Shown: positions 16,357-24,550, numbered from the stretch's first letter. The stretch is 32,457 bases of DNA from Candidatus Uhrbacteria bacterium (GCA_014239775.1 JAAZYG010000040.1:1-32457); one strand, 5' to 3'. The notes: a model not told the origin generated them from the sequence alone. Translations and numbers: made by a program.

Positions 16357-17286
16357 ATGAAGAGAATAAATGCTTATATTACAGATTTTTTAGAATACCT
16401 AGAAATTGACAGAGGAAGATCTGCTAGAACAATTAAAAACTATGATTTTTATTTAAAAAGATTTTCTAATTGGGCAGAAAATCCTAAACCTGACAAGGTA
16501 AACACAGATCTTATTCATAAATACAGATTATATTTAAACAGATTAAAAGAAGGACGAGATGATGAAACTCTAAAAAAATCTACACAAAATTACCACCTTA
16601 TAGCCTTACGTGCATTTTTAAAGTACCTAGCAAAACATGACATCAAAACAATGTCAGCTGAGCAAATCGAACTTGCAAAGCAATCAAAACGCACTGTTGC
16701 ATTTTTAGAAACAGATGAATTAATAAAGCTACTCAAACAACCAATGTTGATTTCAAATGGAATGATTGCATTTAGAGATAAGGCTATTTTAGAACTATTA
16801 TTTTCAACTGGAATGCGGGTTTCTGAGTTAGCAAATCTAAAAATTGATCAAATAAATTTGAAACGTGATGAATTTACAGTTCGTGGAAAGGGAGATAAGC
16901 CAAGAATTGTTTTTTTATCAAAAAAAGCAAAAGAAACAATAAAAGAGTACGTTGGAAAAAGAAGAGACGCATCCCCCTATATATTCATCTCACACGACAG
17001 AGCAAAAAAAGATAGGAAATATTCAGGACCACTCACACCACGTTCTGTTCAAAGAATAGTTGAAAAATATGCTTTGACAGCTGGTATTACAAAAAAGATC
17101 ACACCACACACACTTAGACACACATTTGCTACAGACTTACTTTTATCAGGTGCAGACATAAGAAGTGTACAATCCATGCTCGGACATGAGTCTATTACAA
17201 CAACTCAAATTTATACACACATAACAAATAATCAAATGAAAGAAGTGCATAAAAAGTTTCATGATAAAGGAAGAAATGATTTATGA
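16357..17286 (+). CDS. Tyrosine recombinase, XerC/XerD-type
   Basis: A 309-residue protein with the standard two-domain layout: an N-terminal SAM-like DNA-binding domain (about 5-95) and a catalytic domain. All catalytic residues are present: Arg154 (TGMRVSELANL), Lys178 (RGKGDKPR), His251 and Arg254 (HTLRHTFATDLL), His277 (MLGHESI) and the nucleophile Tyr286 (TQIYTHI). Length fits Xer recombinases (about 300) rather than phage integrases. No att site or phage gene is nearby, so it is most likely the chromosome-dimer resolvase. If it is the only such gene it would act alone, as XerS or XerA does. It overlaps the next gene by 4 bp. Confidence 0.92.
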   Translation: MKRINAYITDFLEYLEIDRGRSARTIKNYDFYLKRFSNWAENPKPDKVNTDLIHKYRLYLNRLKEGRDDETLKKSTQNYHLIALRAFLKYLAKHDIKTMSAEQIELAKQSKRTVAFLETDELIKLLKQPMLISNGMIAFRDKAILELLFSTGMRVSELANLKIDQINLKRDEFTVRGKGDKPRIVFLSKKAKETIKEYVGKRRDASPYIFISHDRAKKDRKYSGPLTPRSVQRIVEKYALTAGITKKITPHTLRHTFATDLLLSGADIRSVQSMLGHESITTTQIYTHITNNQMKEVHKKFHDKGRNDL

Positions 17287-17732
17287 AAACTTACAAACAT
17301 ACACAAATTGGGAAAGACATGATTATTATTTTTACAATATTATTAGCCATATTTTTTTTGTGGAGTAACACAACTGCATATGTTTGGATGGATACAGTTA
17401 TGTTTATTTCAATAATGAGCGTGGTTTTTATTTTACTCCTTTTTGGATCACTAACCGTTTCAGTTAATCAAAGTTTTATAAAAATTAAGTTTGGAATAGG
17501 TCTTATTAGAAAAAAATGGCCAATCACAGAAATTGAAACTGTAAAAGTTGTTAGAAATAAGTGGTGGTATGGACTTGGAATCCACATGACACCGTATGGA
17601 TGGTTGTATAATGTATCTTGTCTAGATGCTTTGCAAGTACAATTAAAAAATGGGGGTATGCTCAGAATAGGAACAAACCAACCACATGAATTGAAGCGTG
17701 CGATCATTGACCAAATAGGTAAAATGGGGTAG
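17283..17732 (+). CDS. Membrane protein with PH-like domain, unknown function
   Basis: A 149-residue protein with two membrane segments (about 13-28 and 36-58) followed by a soluble domain. The pattern of short strands (LTVSVNQSFIKIKFGIGLIRKKWPI, split by turns) with a conserved-looking basic/aromatic stretch KWWYGLGIHM resembles bacterial PH domains. The start ATG overlaps the recombinase stop in an ATGA junction, so the two are translationally coupled. Nothing in the sequence ties it to recombination; the pairing may only be operon convenience. Confidence 0.7.
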   Translation: MKTYKHTQIGKDMIIIFTILLAIFFLWSNTTAYVWMDTVMFISIMSVVFILLLFGSLTVSVNQSFIKIKFGIGLIRKKWPITEIETVKVVRNKWWYGLGIHMTPYGWLYNVSCLDALQVQLKNGGMLRIGTNQPHELKRAIIDQIGKMG

Positions 17733-17807
17733 TATTTTGTACCGAAACTGGTCAACTTTATTTTTAAAGTAACTAGTAATAAATATATTGATATTTAATC
17801 AGTTTTT

Positions 17808-17883
17808 GCCTCGGTAGCTCAATGGATAGAGCAGGAGTGTTCTAAACTCAAGGTTGGGGGTTCGACTCCTCCCCGGGGCACCA
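17808..17883 (+). tRNA. tRNA-Arg (UCU)
   Basis: The acceptor GCCTCGG pairs with CCGGGGC; the D-arm, anticodon loop GTTCTAA (anticodon TCT), a T-loop TTCGACT and an encoded CCA (17881-17883) are present. The outermost anticodon-stem pair is a G-A mismatch. Confidence 0.92.
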
Positions 17884-17911
17884 GTTTAATATCAATCAGA
17901 ACATTAACCAT

Positions 17912-17987
17912 GGCGACCATGGTGAAACGGTTATCACAGCGGTTTGTGGTACCGCTATTACGGGTTCGATTCCCGTTGGTCGCCCCA
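17912..17987 (+). tRNA. tRNA-His (GUG)
   Basis: The anticodon loop TTGTGGT has anticodon GTG. A G at 17912 sits at position -1 opposite C73, the identity mark of tRNA-His, and the acceptor GCGACCA pairs fully with TGGTCGC. CCA is encoded (17985-17987). It is 28 nt after the tRNA-Arg gene. Confidence 0.94.
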
Positions 17988-17988
17988 T

Positions 17989-18023
17989 AAAAAATCTTCT
18001 ACTCTTAAAGTAGAAGATTTTTT
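17989..18023 (+). terminator. Intrinsic terminator after the tRNA pair
   Basis: A 14-bp perfect stem, 17989-18002 with 18010-18023, loop TCTTAAA. Its A-run and T-run ends let it work in both directions, so it could also stop the MFS transcript from the right. Confidence 0.88.
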
Positions 18024-18085
18024 ATTATCTAATTAAAAAAACTCCCACACACAAAGCATGGAAGGTTTTGCTGTATTATTAAATT

Positions 18086-19309
18086 TTATTGCTCCGCATG
18101 ATAATTAACCAGTTGATTCACACCCAAAGACACTACTGCCGCAATAATAAACGAAACACCGATCGAATAATAATACGTAACAAAAATCAATAACAGCAAC
18201 ATTGAAGCACGTCCTATTGTTAATGATATTTCACGCAATAAAGTGTACTCATCAATATAATGACCAGAATCTGCAGCTTGATCATATGACAATACATCAA
18301 TTGGTGTCCTGAGAATTATTGATCCAAGACTATGAAATGTGGATGCTGCAAATACACCAGCAACTGTCTCGACCAGTCCTTTAAACACCCACCCCAAAGC
18401 ATAGACACCACTACCTATCTTAATTAATTTCTTTTTAGAAACACTGTCGGTCTTTCGTCCTATAAATAATTGCAATGCAAGGCTTATCAAAACAATGATC
18501 GATGCAAAACCACCAACGTTGAAATAATTACCTGAAAAAACTATATATAAAAATATTGGCCACACAGTTACACCTACAACATCCTCAGCACCATATGCCA
18601 TCATTGATATGGTCATTGATCTATATTGTTTGGAATAAACCTTCTTAAACGTTTCAATAAAACCGAACTCAAATTTAACTTTATGTTTTGGTAAAAATAA
18701 CAGAGGAACTATAGAAGTAAGCATTAATAAAATCCCTACACCAAAGGATATGTCATACCCATGTTTTGTTATTAAAAAACCTCCTAAAATTGGAGCCAAT
18801 ATGCTAACCAATATCTGTACTGAATAGAATTTTCCAATCTGATCACCTCTTTTATTTTTTTTTGTAAAATCAGCCATGTCTATATTAATTGGCGACCAGT
18901 ACAACACAGACACAAGCATTAAAAAAAATATCGTTGCTCCAATTAATAAATTTTGATTTAAAAGACCAGAATTATTAATCAAATATACGGAAATAAAAAA
19001 ACCAACGTATCAAAATATTCCTATTATCATACTTGGAATTAGACCAATTTTTGAAAAAATTTTTGCACCTACAACAAAAAACGGTAACTTAAACAAGAAA
19101 TTTATAAAATAAAATAACAAAACAAATGTGATCGATGTTCCAAATAACTCATACCAAAAAATAGGCATAAATACACCTACCAGACTAACTGCTGAAAATG
19201 ACAAAACCCTGTGACCAGCCAGCACTGGCAAAATAGCACCATGAGACAATGAATGCCTATTATGCCTGAATGGATGACTAACTTTATCTGGAAAATAATG
19301 TCGTTTCAT
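18086..19309 (-). pseudogene. MFS transporter interrupted by an in-frame TGA
   Basis: One continuous minus-strand frame of 408 codons encodes a major facilitator-type protein with about 12 membrane segments, the expected size. It is broken only at codon 100, a TGA at 19010-19012. The protein reads ...SMIIGIF-stop-YVGFFISVYL..., with the same frame and the same membrane segment continuing, so a TGG to TGA change (Trp) is the simplest explanation. I start it at ATG 19309 because an extended -10 box (TGATATAAT, forward 19320-19328) lies just upstream; an ATG at 19354 would be before the promoter. A TTG at 18982 could restart the last 298 residues. Alternatives are readthrough or an assembly error. 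Substrate unknown. Confidence 0.85.
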
Positions 19310-19457
19310 ATGCAAAATTATTATATCAAATTTTGAATTTTTAACACTTGACAATAATGAGTAATTTAGCTAAATTTAGGCCATAAATATTAATTAGCGT
19401 CATCTTGGTTTTAAGATTAAGCACTTTTACTTGGATGAACGCAGGAAATACGAAATT

Positions 19458-19721
19458 ATGCTTACACAAAAAAAGAAACTTAATGTAATTGAAAAGTTTC
19501 GAACACATAAATCAGACACTGGATCTCCTCAAGTTCAGATTGCGATTTTAACTCTAGAAATTGAAGAGTTAACAAAGCACATGCGAACTCACAAAAAAGA
19601 TCACTCATCTCGTCGTGGACTTATTAAAAAAGTAAATGAACGACGTAAGTTATTAAAATATCTTGAAAGAGAAGATGAAAAACAATTTATAACAATCAAG
19701 AAAGCTCTTGGTTTAAAATAA
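19458..19721 (+). CDS. rpsO: 30S ribosomal protein S15
   Basis: From ATG 19458 the protein is 87 residues, close to the usual 88-89. It carries the S15 signature: DTGSPQVQIAILT, then HKKDHSSRRGL and NERRKLLKYL. S15 binds the 16S rRNA central domain. An upstream in-frame ATG (19431) would add nine residues with no match to S15 and is less likely; AGGAAA lies about 9 nt upstream of ATG 19458. The rpsO gene is followed by its own terminator and then by a NYN gene and pnp, recalling the rpsO-pnp order of many bacteria. Confidence 0.95.
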   Translation: MLTQKKKLNVIEKFRTHKSDTGSPQVQIAILTLEIEELTKHMRTHKKDHSSRRGLIKKVNERRKLLKYLEREDEKQFITIKKALGLK

Positions 19722-19725
19722 CATT

Positions 19726-19752
19726 ACCCCGCCATTGTGCGGGGTGTTAAAT
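19726..19752 (+). terminator. Intrinsic terminator after rpsO
   Basis: ACCCCGC-CATTGT-GCGGGGT (19726-19745) followed by GTTAAATTTTT. The stem is strong but the T-run is imperfect, so some readthrough into the NYN gene is plausible. Confidence 0.8.
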
Positions 19753-19761
19753 TTTTACAAT

Positions 19762-20349
19762 ATGTTTAAACATAAAGATCAGCGTGTTGCAGTTTTTATA
19801 GACACGCAAAATATGTATTATTCGGCTCGCTATCTTTTTAGCCGAAAAGTTAATTTCAAAAATATAGTTGAAGACGCGGTTGCTGGACGAAAATTAGTAA
19901 GAGCGCAAGCTTACGTTGTTAGCACAAAAGGTGCTGAAGAAAGACCTTTCTTTGAAGCACTTCAAAAATCAGGAATTGAGACAAGAGAGAAAAATCTAAT
20001 CGAATATTCATCTGGTCATAAAAAAGCTGACTGGGATGTTGGACTAACAATAGATGTTGTTGGAATGTTAGACATGATTGATGTTGTTGTTCTTGTGTCA
20101 GGTGACGGAGATTACATTCCATTAGTTGAGTACGCACAAAGCAGAGGTAGAAGAGTAGAGGTTATGGCATTTGGTGAAACAACATCGTCTAACCTTATTG
20201 ATTTTGTTGATGACTACACCAACCTATCTGCAAACAAAAGAAGATTTTTAATTGGACCTGCAAAAAAATCAAACAAATCAGAAAAAGAAGAAGATCTTGA
20301 GGAATTAAGCGAATCAAAGGAAGACATGTTTATGAATTCAGACGATTAG
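19762..20349 (+). CDS. NYN-domain protein (LabA/DUF88 family), putative ribonuclease
   Basis: From ATG 19762 the protein is 195 residues. It has the NYN (PIN-like) layout: VAVFIDTQNMYYSAR at the start with the first acid, KKADWDVGLTIDVV in the middle, and VVLVSGDGDYIPLVEYA with the last acids. These acids bind metal in NYN nucleases. A disordered acidic Lys/Glu tail follows (from about 175). An upstream ATG at 19735 lies inside the rpsO terminator and is rejected. Placed between rpsO and pnp, it may act in RNA turnover together with polynucleotide phosphorylase (inference from position and family). Confidence 0.88.
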   Translation: MFKHKDQRVAVFIDTQNMYYSARYLFSRKVNFKNIVEDAVAGRKLVRAQAYVVSTKGAEERPFFEALQKSGIETREKNLIEYSSGHKKADWDVGLTIDVVGMLDMIDVVVLVSGDGDYIPLVEYAQSRGRRVEVMAFGETTSSNLIDFVDDYTNLSANKRRFLIGPAKKSNKSEKEEDLEELSESKEDMFMNSDD

Positions 20350-20394
20350 ATCTTAAAAAATAACTAATAAATTTTACTAATCAGTAACTTAATC

Positions 20395-20456
20395 AATCCT
20401 GTAGAAACAGTGAGATTTCGAACAAAACGTTTGATGTCTTGAGCTTCTACAGGATT
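20395..20456 (+). promoter_or_regulatory. pnp leader hairpin
   Basis: AATCCTGTAGAA (20395-20406) is an exact 12-bp partner of TTCTACAGGATT (20445-20456); an inner TCGAAC/GTTTGA stem closes the top. The hairpin ends 9 nt before the pnp start at 20466. In E. coli the pnp leader also folds into a long stem that RNase III and PNPase use for autoregulation, so a similar role is likely but inferred. Confidence 0.7.
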
Positions 20457-20465
20457 CAAAAAAAT

Positions 20466-22697
20466 ATGAATGAATCAAAAAGATTCGAGACTGTATGGGG
20501 TGATAAAACGCTATCTATTGAGGTGGGTAAGTATGCAAATCAAGCAGGTGGCTCATGCATTGTTCAGTATGGTGAAACTGTACTTTTAGTAACTGCGACC
20601 ATGAGTTCAAGAGAAACACATCTACCATTCTTTCCTTTAATGGTTGATTTTGAGGAAAAACATTATGCAGCAGGCCGAATCAAAGGATCTCGTTTTATGA
20701 AACGTGCAGGTAGACCAACCGATGAAGCGGTTTTAACATCAAGATTCATAGATAGAGCAATTAGACCACTTTTTCCTGAAGGAATGAAAAATGAGGTACA
20801 AGTAATCATCACAAATCTTTCTTTTGATGGTGTAAATCCACCAGATGTACTTGGTTTAATAGGTGCTAGTTGTGCATTGCACATTAGTGACATACCTTGG
20901 AATGGTCCTATTGGTTGTGTACGTATTGGAGAACAAAACAATGAAATGGTATTGAATCCAACATACGAACAACAAGAAACATCTACTCTTGATCTTGCTT
21001 TTGCAGGCACAACTGAAAAGGTAATCATGGTTGAGGCTGGTGGAAAAGAAGTTTTAGAAGATGTGGTTCTTAAAGGCTTCTGGTTTGGACTGGAACAAAT
21101 GGCAGCTCCATTAAAACTAATAGAAGAAGTACGAGCAGCTGTTGGAAAAGAAAAACGTGATGTAATCTCACCAAAAACAGACGAACAAAAACAAATAAAA
21201 GAAGATCGCCTAAAAATAGAGGAACTAGCTAAGCCTTTTATACTTGCGCAAGTAAAAGAGCTTTTCTTTACAACTCCTCAAGCAACAAAATCTGAAAGAA
21301 CTTCTCAAAAATCCGAATTAAAGGAAAGAACAAAAGCTTTCTTGGTTGAAAAAGAGATCGATGACGACATGATCTCTTACGGAACAAATATCGTCTCAGA
21401 TGTGATTGAAGAAGAAGTACATAGAGCAATTGTTGAAGACGGGAAAAGAATTGACGGAAGAGAAATTACTGAAATAAGAGAACTGGTCAGTGAAGTTGCA
21501 CAACTCCCAAGAGTTCATGGAAGTGGTCACTTTATGCGTGGTGAAACACAGGTACTTACAGTTGTAACACTTGGTTCACCCGGAGATCAGCAACTGCTTG
21601 ATGGTATGGAGATTGTTGGTACAAAACGATACTTCCACCATTACAACTTTCCCCCATACTCTGTAGGTGAGGTTAAACCAATGCGCGGACCATCACGTCG
21701 TGACATTGGTCATGGTGGACTTGCTGAAAAAGCTCTTAAAGGAATGCTTCCGTCAAAAGAAGATTTTCCTTATACAGTACAAGCTGTATCTGAAGTGTTT
21801 GGATCAAATGGATCAAGTTCAATGGCATCAACATGTGGATCAACACTTGCTCTTATGGATGCAGGTGTGCCGCTAAAGTCTCCTGTTGCTGGAATAGCAA
21901 TGGGACTTGGTAATTTTGGTGGTAAATGGAAGGTAATAACAGACTTACAAGATCTTGAGGATGGAAAAGGTGGAATGGACTTTAAAATTGCTGGATCCAA
22001 AACAGGTCTTACTGCCATTCAAATGGATACAAAAACAGATGGATTGTCTAAAGAAATAATCGAGCAAACATTCAACCAGGCAAAGGAAGCACGAATACAA
22101 ATCTTAGAATCAATGGCTAAAGCAATTTCAGAACCAAGAAAAGAACTTTCAGAATATGCACCTCGCATAATTTCAGTACAGATAAACCCTGAAAGAATTG
22201 GTGATGTAATTGGACCTGGAGGAAAAATGATAAATGAAATAATTGAAACAACAGGAGTACAAACAATAGACATCGAAGACGATGGCTTGGTATTGATTAC
22301 ATCAATAGGAGGCGATGCTGCAGAAAAAGCAAAACAAATGATAGAACGCCTTACAAAAGAAATAGCTGTAGGTGAAGTTTATAAAGGTAAGGTTGTGAGA
22401 CTAATGGATTTTGGTGCAATAGTTGAATTCCTACCAAAGAAAGATGGAATGGTTCATATTAGCGAAATGGCTCCATGGAGAATTGAAAAAGTTACCGATA
22501 TAGTAAAACTTGGACAGGAAGTGATGATAAAAATAAAAGAAGTTTCAGATGGACGAACCTCTTTATCTATGAAGGATGCTCCTGGAAATACATACCCTGA
22601 ACGCAAGGAACCAACAAAAGACAGCAAACCCACCACATCAAACAAAAGACCCAATGAAAAAAGAAGGCCTCTGGTTGTAAAGAAAAAGGATGATTAA
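20466..22697 (+). CDS. pnp: Polynucleotide phosphorylase
   Basis: From ATG 20466 the protein is 743 residues. It shows two RNase PH-like domains (the first with RFMKRAGRPTDEAVLTSRFIDR split by a loop, the second with ETQVLTVVTLGSP and the catalytic region KDGM...DFKIAGSKTGLTAIQMD), a linking helical domain, a KH domain (NPERIGDVIGPGGKMINEI) and a C-terminal S1 domain (GEVYKGKVVRLMDFGAIVE). It degrades RNA 3' to 5' by phosphorolysis. An in-frame ATG at 20439 lies inside the leader hairpin and would add non-family residues, so 20466 is preferred. The gene is followed within 5 nt by an unknown exported protein. Confidence 0.96.
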   Translation: MNESKRFETVWGDKTLSIEVGKYANQAGGSCIVQYGETVLLVTATMSSRETHLPFFPLMVDFEEKHYAAGRIKGSRFMKRAGRPTDEAVLTSRFIDRAIRPLFPEGMKNEVQVIITNLSFDGVNPPDVLGLIGASCALHISDIPWNGPIGCVRIGEQNNEMVLNPTYEQQETSTLDLAFAGTTEKVIMVEAGGKEVLEDVVLKGFWFGLEQMAAPLKLIEEVRAAVGKEKRDVISPKTDEQKQIKEDRLKIEELAKPFILAQVKELFFTTPQATKSERTSQKSELKERTKAFLVEKEIDDDMISYGTNIVSDVIEEEVHRAIVEDGKRIDGREITEIRELVSEVAQLPRVHGSGHFMRGETQVLTVVTLGSPGDQQLLDGMEIVGTKRYFHHYNFPPYSVGEVKPMRGPSRRDIGHGGLAEKALKGMLPSKEDFPYTVQAVSEVFGSNGSSSMASTCGSTLALMDAGVPLKSPVAGIAMGLGNFGGKWKVITDLQDLEDGKGGMDFKIAGSKTGLTAIQMDTKTDGLSKEIIEQTFNQAKEARIQILESMAKAISEPRKELSEYAPRIISVQINPERIGDVIGPGGKMINEIIETTGVQTIDIEDDGLVLITSIGGDAAEKAKQMIERLTKEIAVGEVYKGKVVRLMDFGAIVEFLPKKDGMVHISEMAPWRIEKVTDIVKLGQEVMIKIKEVSDGRTSLSMKDAPGNTYPERKEPTKDSKPTTSNKRPNEKRRPLVVKKKDD

Positions 22698-22701
22698 AAT
22701 A

Positions 22702-23985
22702 ATGAAAAGACTAAACATACCACTTAGAAGACACTACAGAACAACTCACCAACCAAGGTGGGTTGTTTGGCTATTGGCTGCATTATTTATATCTATATTA
22801 TTTACAACATACACACTGTCCACATTGTGGTTTACAAGACCTTCTTTATTAAAGGCAGCACCAATAAATACAGAGGTGGCTATAAACATAATATCAACGA
22901 AGTCAAATACCACCTCCTTAGTACAATACCTAAATAATATTCCGCTTATATCAAATCGATCTTTAACTATTAATGATCTTAAATCTTATATAAACAGAGG
23001 TTTCGTACTATTCATAAACAAAGACGGTAGTCGTTCTATAGCACTTAATACAAAAATCAATGATTTGCCAATTGCATTATTTGATTCTCATTCTGTTGTA
23101 ATACAAGAAATTGATAAAAATACAGTACTTTTATCTGAACGATTAATGCCAATTGGAGAAATGTTGGTAAAAAAAAACATAAAAAGAGCAATTCCATTCA
23201 TAAACAAGAAGCTTTTAGCAACAATATACACGTCTGATAATAAAACTGGAGTTGTATATAAAACAACAAATTCAATTGAGATTGTTATAAATGACATTAA
23301 GATAGCATCAATAAACAGATCCTTGCCAAACAATACCATTGCCTTTTTGTCTACACCAGTATTGACAAAAAATGATGATTTACTGGAATCTTTATTAGGA
23401 AATACAGACAGTGCAATGAACTCCCTCTCTGTAAAAAAGATTCTTGTTGATATATTAAACTCAAATGGCAACTTTTTAATAACAGAAACTGATAAAAATA
23501 TTGATATTTTAGTAGAATCCGATCTAAATATTGAAGAAAGTGAACGTATTAATCTGATTAAAACGATTGTATCTACTCAAAACCCAATACTTAAGGTTAC
23601 GAAGCTTGATGATGGTACAGAGATGCAAGAACTTATTATTCAACCAGAATTATTGTCAGTAGAAGAAATAACAATGATGGGCCACGAGATAATTAGAATC
23701 TCCAACAAAAATACAGGACCTTATTTTATTAATAAAAATGGTAATTTACTATTTTCAACCAATGAAGCAAATTTACGTTTTTGGCTCAACAAAGATTTGA
23801 ATGAAAGTATGTTGAAGATCTGTGACGCAAATTCAATCGGAATTTTACTAGATCCATTCTTGAAATCAATAAAATCTGAAGTTTCTTCTATAAAACCAAT
23901 AAATTTTTACGATATGCTATCCAAATTTAATAGTATTGGTGTAAAAGCACAAAAAAATAGTGTAAAGATAAGTTTTTGTCTATAA
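22702..23985 (+). CDS. Single-pass anchored protein of unknown function
   Basis: From ATG 22702 the protein is 427 residues; the alternative ATG 22690 overlaps pnp by 8 nt, while AAAAAGG at 22683-22689 is placed better for 22702. A short basic N-terminus (RRHYRTTHQPRW) precedes one membrane segment (about 20-43); the remaining 380 residues are probably outside the membrane. They are rich in Ile, Asn, Lys and Ser, with alternating strands and helices and no catalytic motif or repeat that I recognise. It is the last gene of the rpsO-NYN-pnp group, before a DnaA-box pair. Such proteins of unknown function are common in CPR genomes. Confident as a gene, not in role. Confidence 0.75.
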   Translation: MKRLNIPLRRHYRTTHQPRWVVWLLAALFISILFTTYTLSTLWFTRPSLLKAAPINTEVAINIISTKSNTTSLVQYLNNIPLISNRSLTINDLKSYINRGFVLFINKDGSRSIALNTKINDLPIALFDSHSVVIQEIDKNTVLLSERLMPIGEMLVKKNIKRAIPFINKKLLATIYTSDNKTGVVYKTTNSIEIVINDIKIASINRSLPNNTIAFLSTPVLTKNDDLLESLLGNTDSAMNSLSVKKILVDILNSNGNFLITETDKNIDILVESDLNIEESERINLIKTIVSTQNPILKVTKLDDGTEMQELIIQPELLSVEEITMMGHEIIRISNKNTGPYFINKNGNLLFSTNEANLRFWLNKDLNESMLKICDANSIGILLDPFLKSIKSEVSSIKPINFYDMLSKFNSIGVKAQKNSVKISFCL

Positions 23986-23986
23986 A

Positions 23987-24026
23987 TGTGGATAACTTAT
24001 TTATAAGTACTCTATTTTGTGGATAA
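23987..24026 (-). other. Pair of DnaA-box-like 9-mers
   Basis: TGTGGATAA occurs at 23987-23995 and at 24018-24026, same orientation, 31 bp apart (about three helical turns); both are the exact reverse of TTATCCACA. Between them lies the palindrome ACTTAT-TT-ATAAGT (23995-24008), and AT-rich DNA follows. No dnaA, dnaN or rpmH is near, so an origin is not established. Confidence 0.4.
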
Positions 24027-24109
24027 CTTTTATTTTTATTTGTATACATTGAACACAAAGTTGATCCATTATTATTTTTTTTAGCTAGTGTTAGCCATAT
24101 AATAATAGA

Positions 24110-24138
24110 TTGACTTTAGGGTATTTTTTTGCTATTAT
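24110..24138 (+). promoter_or_regulatory. Promoter of the structured RNA
   Basis: TTGACT (24110-24115), 17-bp spacer, TATTAT (24133-24138). The predicted start near 24145 falls at the base of the first hairpin of the RNA. Confidence 0.8.
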
Positions 24139-24144
24139 AGTTAT

Positions 24145-24550
24145 GCGATCAAATGATCGCTTCGCTCATTCATATCTCACTTAGATTGTTTATTAAATAC
24201 ACTAGCTTGTCGGTGGATGCAATGTGTCCCCCTTAAGTGTACTAATGTAAACATGACCATCTTACTGATCTGATTAAAAGTCAATCAAAACAAAAACAAA
24301 AGCGAAATATCTCGGTTAGCTTGCATCAACAACGCCTAGCAAAGGTGTGCAGCGAGTAAAACCAAAGATCGGTGAACGATGACTTAAGTGCTTGGAATCA
24401 TGAATATGATATTAGCAAAGATGTCGAGTTTTGAAACTCATTATATGAGTTGTAGAACCCGACATCATCTGCTGATAACAGAGATTCCTTCTTAAGGGGC
24501 AAGGCCTATTTATTCTTTAAATAAGAGGTCCTCTGCCCTTCTTTTTTTTT
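24145..24550 (+). ncRNA. Structured RNA of unknown class, about 400 nt (free RNA or 5' leader)
   Basis: No ORF fits this stretch, but it has a good promoter, a terminator and many helices visible by eye: GCGATC/GATCGC with AAAT loop (24145-24160); ACGCC/GGTGT (about 24332-24348); ATCAT-GAAT-ATGAT (about 24398-24411); and a long hairpin with GATGTCG/CGACATC (24420-24426 and 24460-24466) enclosing AACTCA/TGAGTT. Two long-range pairings are possible: GATGCAA (24216) with TTGCATC (24321), and CCCCTTAAG (24229) with CTTAAGGGG (24491); if both form, it is a pseudoknot. I looked for tmRNA, RNase P, SRP and 6S marks and found none. It may be a free RNA or the leader of the dksA-like/lspA genes. Confident that a structured transcript exists; class unknown. 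Confidence 0.7.

Noticed and set aside
16357-17286. Integrase of a mobile element
   Set aside because: It has Xer length and features, with no att repeats, excisionase or phage genes nearby; the two tRNA genes downstream show no duplicated 3' ends in the window.
19010-19012. UGA as a sense codon (code 4 or 25)
   Set aside because: Several genes in the window end in TGA in the expected place (xer, fic, the dksA-like gene, the 360-residue gene), and reading through would give overlapping nonsense. A lineage-wide recoding is not supported.
23987-24140. Chromosomal replication origin
   Set aside because: Only two exact boxes are present, no dnaA, dnaN, rpmH or gidA is nearby, and strand layout does not clearly switch here. 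I report only the boxes.
24145-24550. tmRNA, RNase P RNA, SRP RNA or 6S RNA
   Set aside because: A short AGAACCCG near 24454 recalls RNase P, but GGAAAGTCC and the GGTAAACCCC-type element are missing. There is no tRNA-like end or degradation-tag ORF for tmRNA, no GGAAGC-type SRP tip, and no 6S central bubble visible.
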